13,821 bases of DNA from Porphyromonadaceae bacterium UBA2720. Lineage in GTDB: Bacteria > Bacteroidota > Bacteroidia > Bacteroidales > Muribaculaceae. Below are positions 12,113 to 13,821 of this stretch, piece by piece. The notes beneath the pieces are model-generated. The model was not told the origin of the DNA. It did no database searches and worked only from the letters and a program-made list of their open reading frames with translations. A program made the position numbers and the translations under genes. Positions within the stretch are counted from its first letter, which is position 1; each line of letters starts with the position of its first letter. The stretch spans positions 1-13,821 of the forward strand of contig DEKO01000030.1 of assembly GCA_002353885.1 (NCBI GenBank), given 5' to 3'.

Positions 12113-13821
12113 TCATTTTTGTTTTGCTATTTTTTGCTCTACTATTTTAATGTTCTTTCTGACTAATTGCACTTGTGGGTGGTCTGTTCCGAAAATACTT
12201 TCCCAAATTGTCAAGGCTTTGCCGTAGTACTCTAATGCCTTGTTGTTTTCACTTTGGTAAAAGTATATGTTGCCTAAATTATTGTACATCATTGCAACGT
12301 CGTTATGATTCTCTCCAAATACTGCTTTACTGATTGCAAGTGCCTTGTTGAGACAAGTCAATGCGTCACCATAGTTTTTAAGCGACACATAACAGTTGCC
12401 AATGTTATTGTATGTCACTGCCACGTAATGATGATTTTCACCCACAGTGGCTTTATAAATCTCTATAGCTCTGTTGAAGATTTCTAATGCTTGGTTGATC
12501 TTTTTTTGCTCGTAGTAGATATCACCTATGTTATTGTACAGCATGGCCACATCTTTATGGTTCTCGCCAAATATTGACTTTCTAATCTCAAGTGCCTTGT
12601 TATAGTATTTCAAAGCTTGGCCACTTTTCTTTTGAGAGTAGTAGACGCGCCCGATGTTATTATACGCAGTCGCGACATCGGGATGATTCTCACCAAAAAT
12701 GGATATCCTTATCCCCAAAGCCTTATTATAACTATCTAGTGCCTTGTTGTATTCTCCTTTGTCGTCGTATATAAGGCCTATATTATTATATGAGTCAGCT
12801 ACATCAGGGTGCTTCTCGCCAAATATTAACTTTCTAATCTCAAGCGCCTTGTTGTGACTGTCCAATGCCTGATTATATTCACCTTGGAAATAGCAGATGT
12901 TCCCGATGTTGTTGTAAACTGTCGCCACTTTGGGATGATTCTCACCGAATATAGAAAGCAATATTCTCAGCGAATTGTTGTAGTACTCAAATGCCTTGTT
13001 GTATTCTCCTTTGTCATCGTAGATAAGGCCTATATTAATGTATGAGTCAGCTACCTCGGGGTGGTTCTCACCAAAAGAGGCAATTTTTATCTTCAGAGCC
13101 TTTTCTAGACTCTCTAATGCTTTGCTATAGTCTCCTTGCTTGAAATAAATAATTCCGATGTTATTGTAAGAAAGGGCAATTCTTGACTCATTCTCGCTTA
13201 AGTGTGATTTCATTATTTCCAGAGCCTTGCTGTAGTATTCCAATGCTTTGTCATATCTTCCCTGGTGGTCATATACAACTCCCATGTTATTGTACGATGA
13301 TGCAACGCCGAGATAGTCACCGCCACAATTGGCCTCAATTCCCAGTGACTTATTATGATATTCTAAGGCTTTTTCGTGTTTTCCTTGTGCCTCAAGTATG
13401 ATTCCTATACTGTTGTAAGATGCAGCCACACTAGGGTCGTTCTCGCCAAAAAGAGCTCTGTTTATCTCAAGTGATTTATACTGACACTCCAGTGCCATGT
13501 TATAATCTCCTTGGATATTATAAATGCTTCCGATATTACTATATGCTTTTGCAATATCTGGATGGTTGTTACCATGTCGTGAAAAAGCTAGTTCTAATGC
13601 TCGTTGATAGTAGGAAAGTGCAGTTGGATAGTCGGCAATATATTCTTCGAAAAAATTTCCAGCGTCCAGCTGCCACTGGACATTGGTGGTGTCGAGTGCT
13701 GCACGCTGGGTGATATAGAAGTTGGCACTGTCGTTATTGAGGTTGGACAGGGCGATGGTGTAGAGGTAGTAGAGATACTCGGCGTTTTTTTCGTCTTTCG
13801 CTTTCTTCTGAGCCCGCTTCT
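12113..13821 (-). CDS. Tetratricopeptide-repeat protein, 5' end beyond the window
   Basis: The frame stays open to the window edge, so at least 568 residues are seen and the true start is outside. The internal ATG at 13498 falls in the middle of a repeat and is not the start. The visible N-terminal stretch (KRAQKKAKDEKNAEYLYYLYT...) is charged, then helical. About 12 TPR units of 42 residues follow, of the kinesin-light-chain/NPHP3 type, with the unit pattern FGENHPDVAxxYNNIGxIYxxQGxYxKALxxYxKALEI. The end is a Lys-rich helix. Such arrays bind protein partners and often follow TIR, NACHT or protease modules, so the missing part may hold an effector or membrane segment. The repeat part is distinctly A+T-rich, while the part nearest the window end (from about 13640) is G+C-rich like its neighbours. 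Its product is a plausible partner of the TIR protein encoded next. Confidence 0.85.
   Translation of the reverse strand, partial: KRAQKKAKDEKNAEYLYYLYTIALSNLNNDSANFYITQRAALDTTNVQWQLDAGNFFEEYIADYPTALSYYQRALELAFSRHGNNHPDIAKAYSNIGSIYNIQGDYNMALECQYKSLEINRALFGENDPSVAASYNSIGIILEAQGKHEKALEYHNKSLGIEANCGGDYLGVASSYNNMGVVYDHQGRYDKALEYYSKALEIMKSHLSENESRIALSYNNIGIIYFKQGDYSKALESLEKALKIKIASFGENHPEVADSYINIGLIYDDKGEYNKAFEYYNNSLRILLSIFGENHPKVATVYNNIGNICYFQGEYNQALDSHNKALEIRKLIFGEKHPDVADSYNNIGLIYDDKGEYNKALDSYNKALGIRISIFGENHPDVATAYNNIGRVYYSQKKSGQALKYYNKALEIRKSIFGENHKDVAMLYNNIGDIYYEQKKINQALEIFNRAIEIYKATVGENHHYVAVTYNNIGNCYVSLKNYGDALTCLNKALAISKAVFGENHNDVAMMYNNLGNIYFYQSENNKALEYYGKALTIWESIFGTDHPQVQLVRKNIKIVEQKIAKQK
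12736..13060 (-). repeat. Near-identical two-unit (252-bp) duplication within the TPR array
   Basis: The stretch GCCTTGTTGTATTCTCCTTT with its flank starts at 12741 and again at 12993, exactly 252 bases (two TPR units) apart. Both encode DSYxNIGLIYDDKGEYNKA. The similarity exceeds that between other units, which points to a recent duplication or gene conversion of a two-repeat module. Confidence 0.75.

Noticed and set aside
12113..13640. Regularly spaced repeats as a CRISPR array
   Set aside because: The 126-base period encodes 42-residue TPR units in one open frame. There are no short identical repeats with unique spacers.

Overview
The window looks like chromosomal DNA of a fairly high-GC member of the Bacteroidales. 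The evidence is a complete ExbB-ExbD-TonB cluster, promoters of the Bacteroidota type (TTTG, a spacer of 20-22, TAnnTTTG), A-rich leaders without Shine-Dalgarno sites, and GYF_2 and OMP_b-brl type proteins. I cannot name the genus. No rRNA, tRNA, CRISPR array or insertion sequence is visible. Almost all of the window is typical G+C-rich coding sequence; the TPR gene at the right end is clearly A+T-richer.

Layout. 1-202: two tandem copies of a 62-bp palindromic element, then a promoter. 203-772 (+): small outer-membrane beta-barrel protein. It converges, across a strong hairpin, on the minus-strand operon exbB (2974) > exbD > tonB (858), which supplies energy to outer-membrane receptors. 2975-3356: the exbB promoter and hairpin-rich leader, plus a structured element that I read as a 6S-like RNA on the + strand. 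3357-4960 (-): two coupled genes for membrane-anchored proteins, a zinc-ribbon/FtsK-gamma-like winged-helix protein and a GYF_2 protein. 4961-5207: divergent promoters and copy A of a second dispersed repeat. 5208-6734 (+): secreted beta-lactamase-fold serine hydrolase. 6921-7832 (+): XerD recombinase. 8116-9420 (+): two-domain ThrE-type threonine/serine exporter. 9435-10745 (-): YbjN-like protein, HD-family alarmone-hydrolase-like protein and a small basic protein. 10827-11969 (-): TIR domain protein with one membrane segment and a beta-rich C-terminal part. 12113 to beyond the window end (-): protein with about 12 tetratricopeptide repeats.

The most interesting parts are: the TPR/TIR gene pair, a possible sensor plus NAD-cleaving effector, joined by a third copy of the 62-bp palindrome; the 6S-like RNA; the FtsK-gamma-like domain detached from FtsK, 2 kb from xerD; and two families of dispersed intergenic repeats that sit just upstream of gene starts. 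Function calls are from sequence reading only; no database search was possible.
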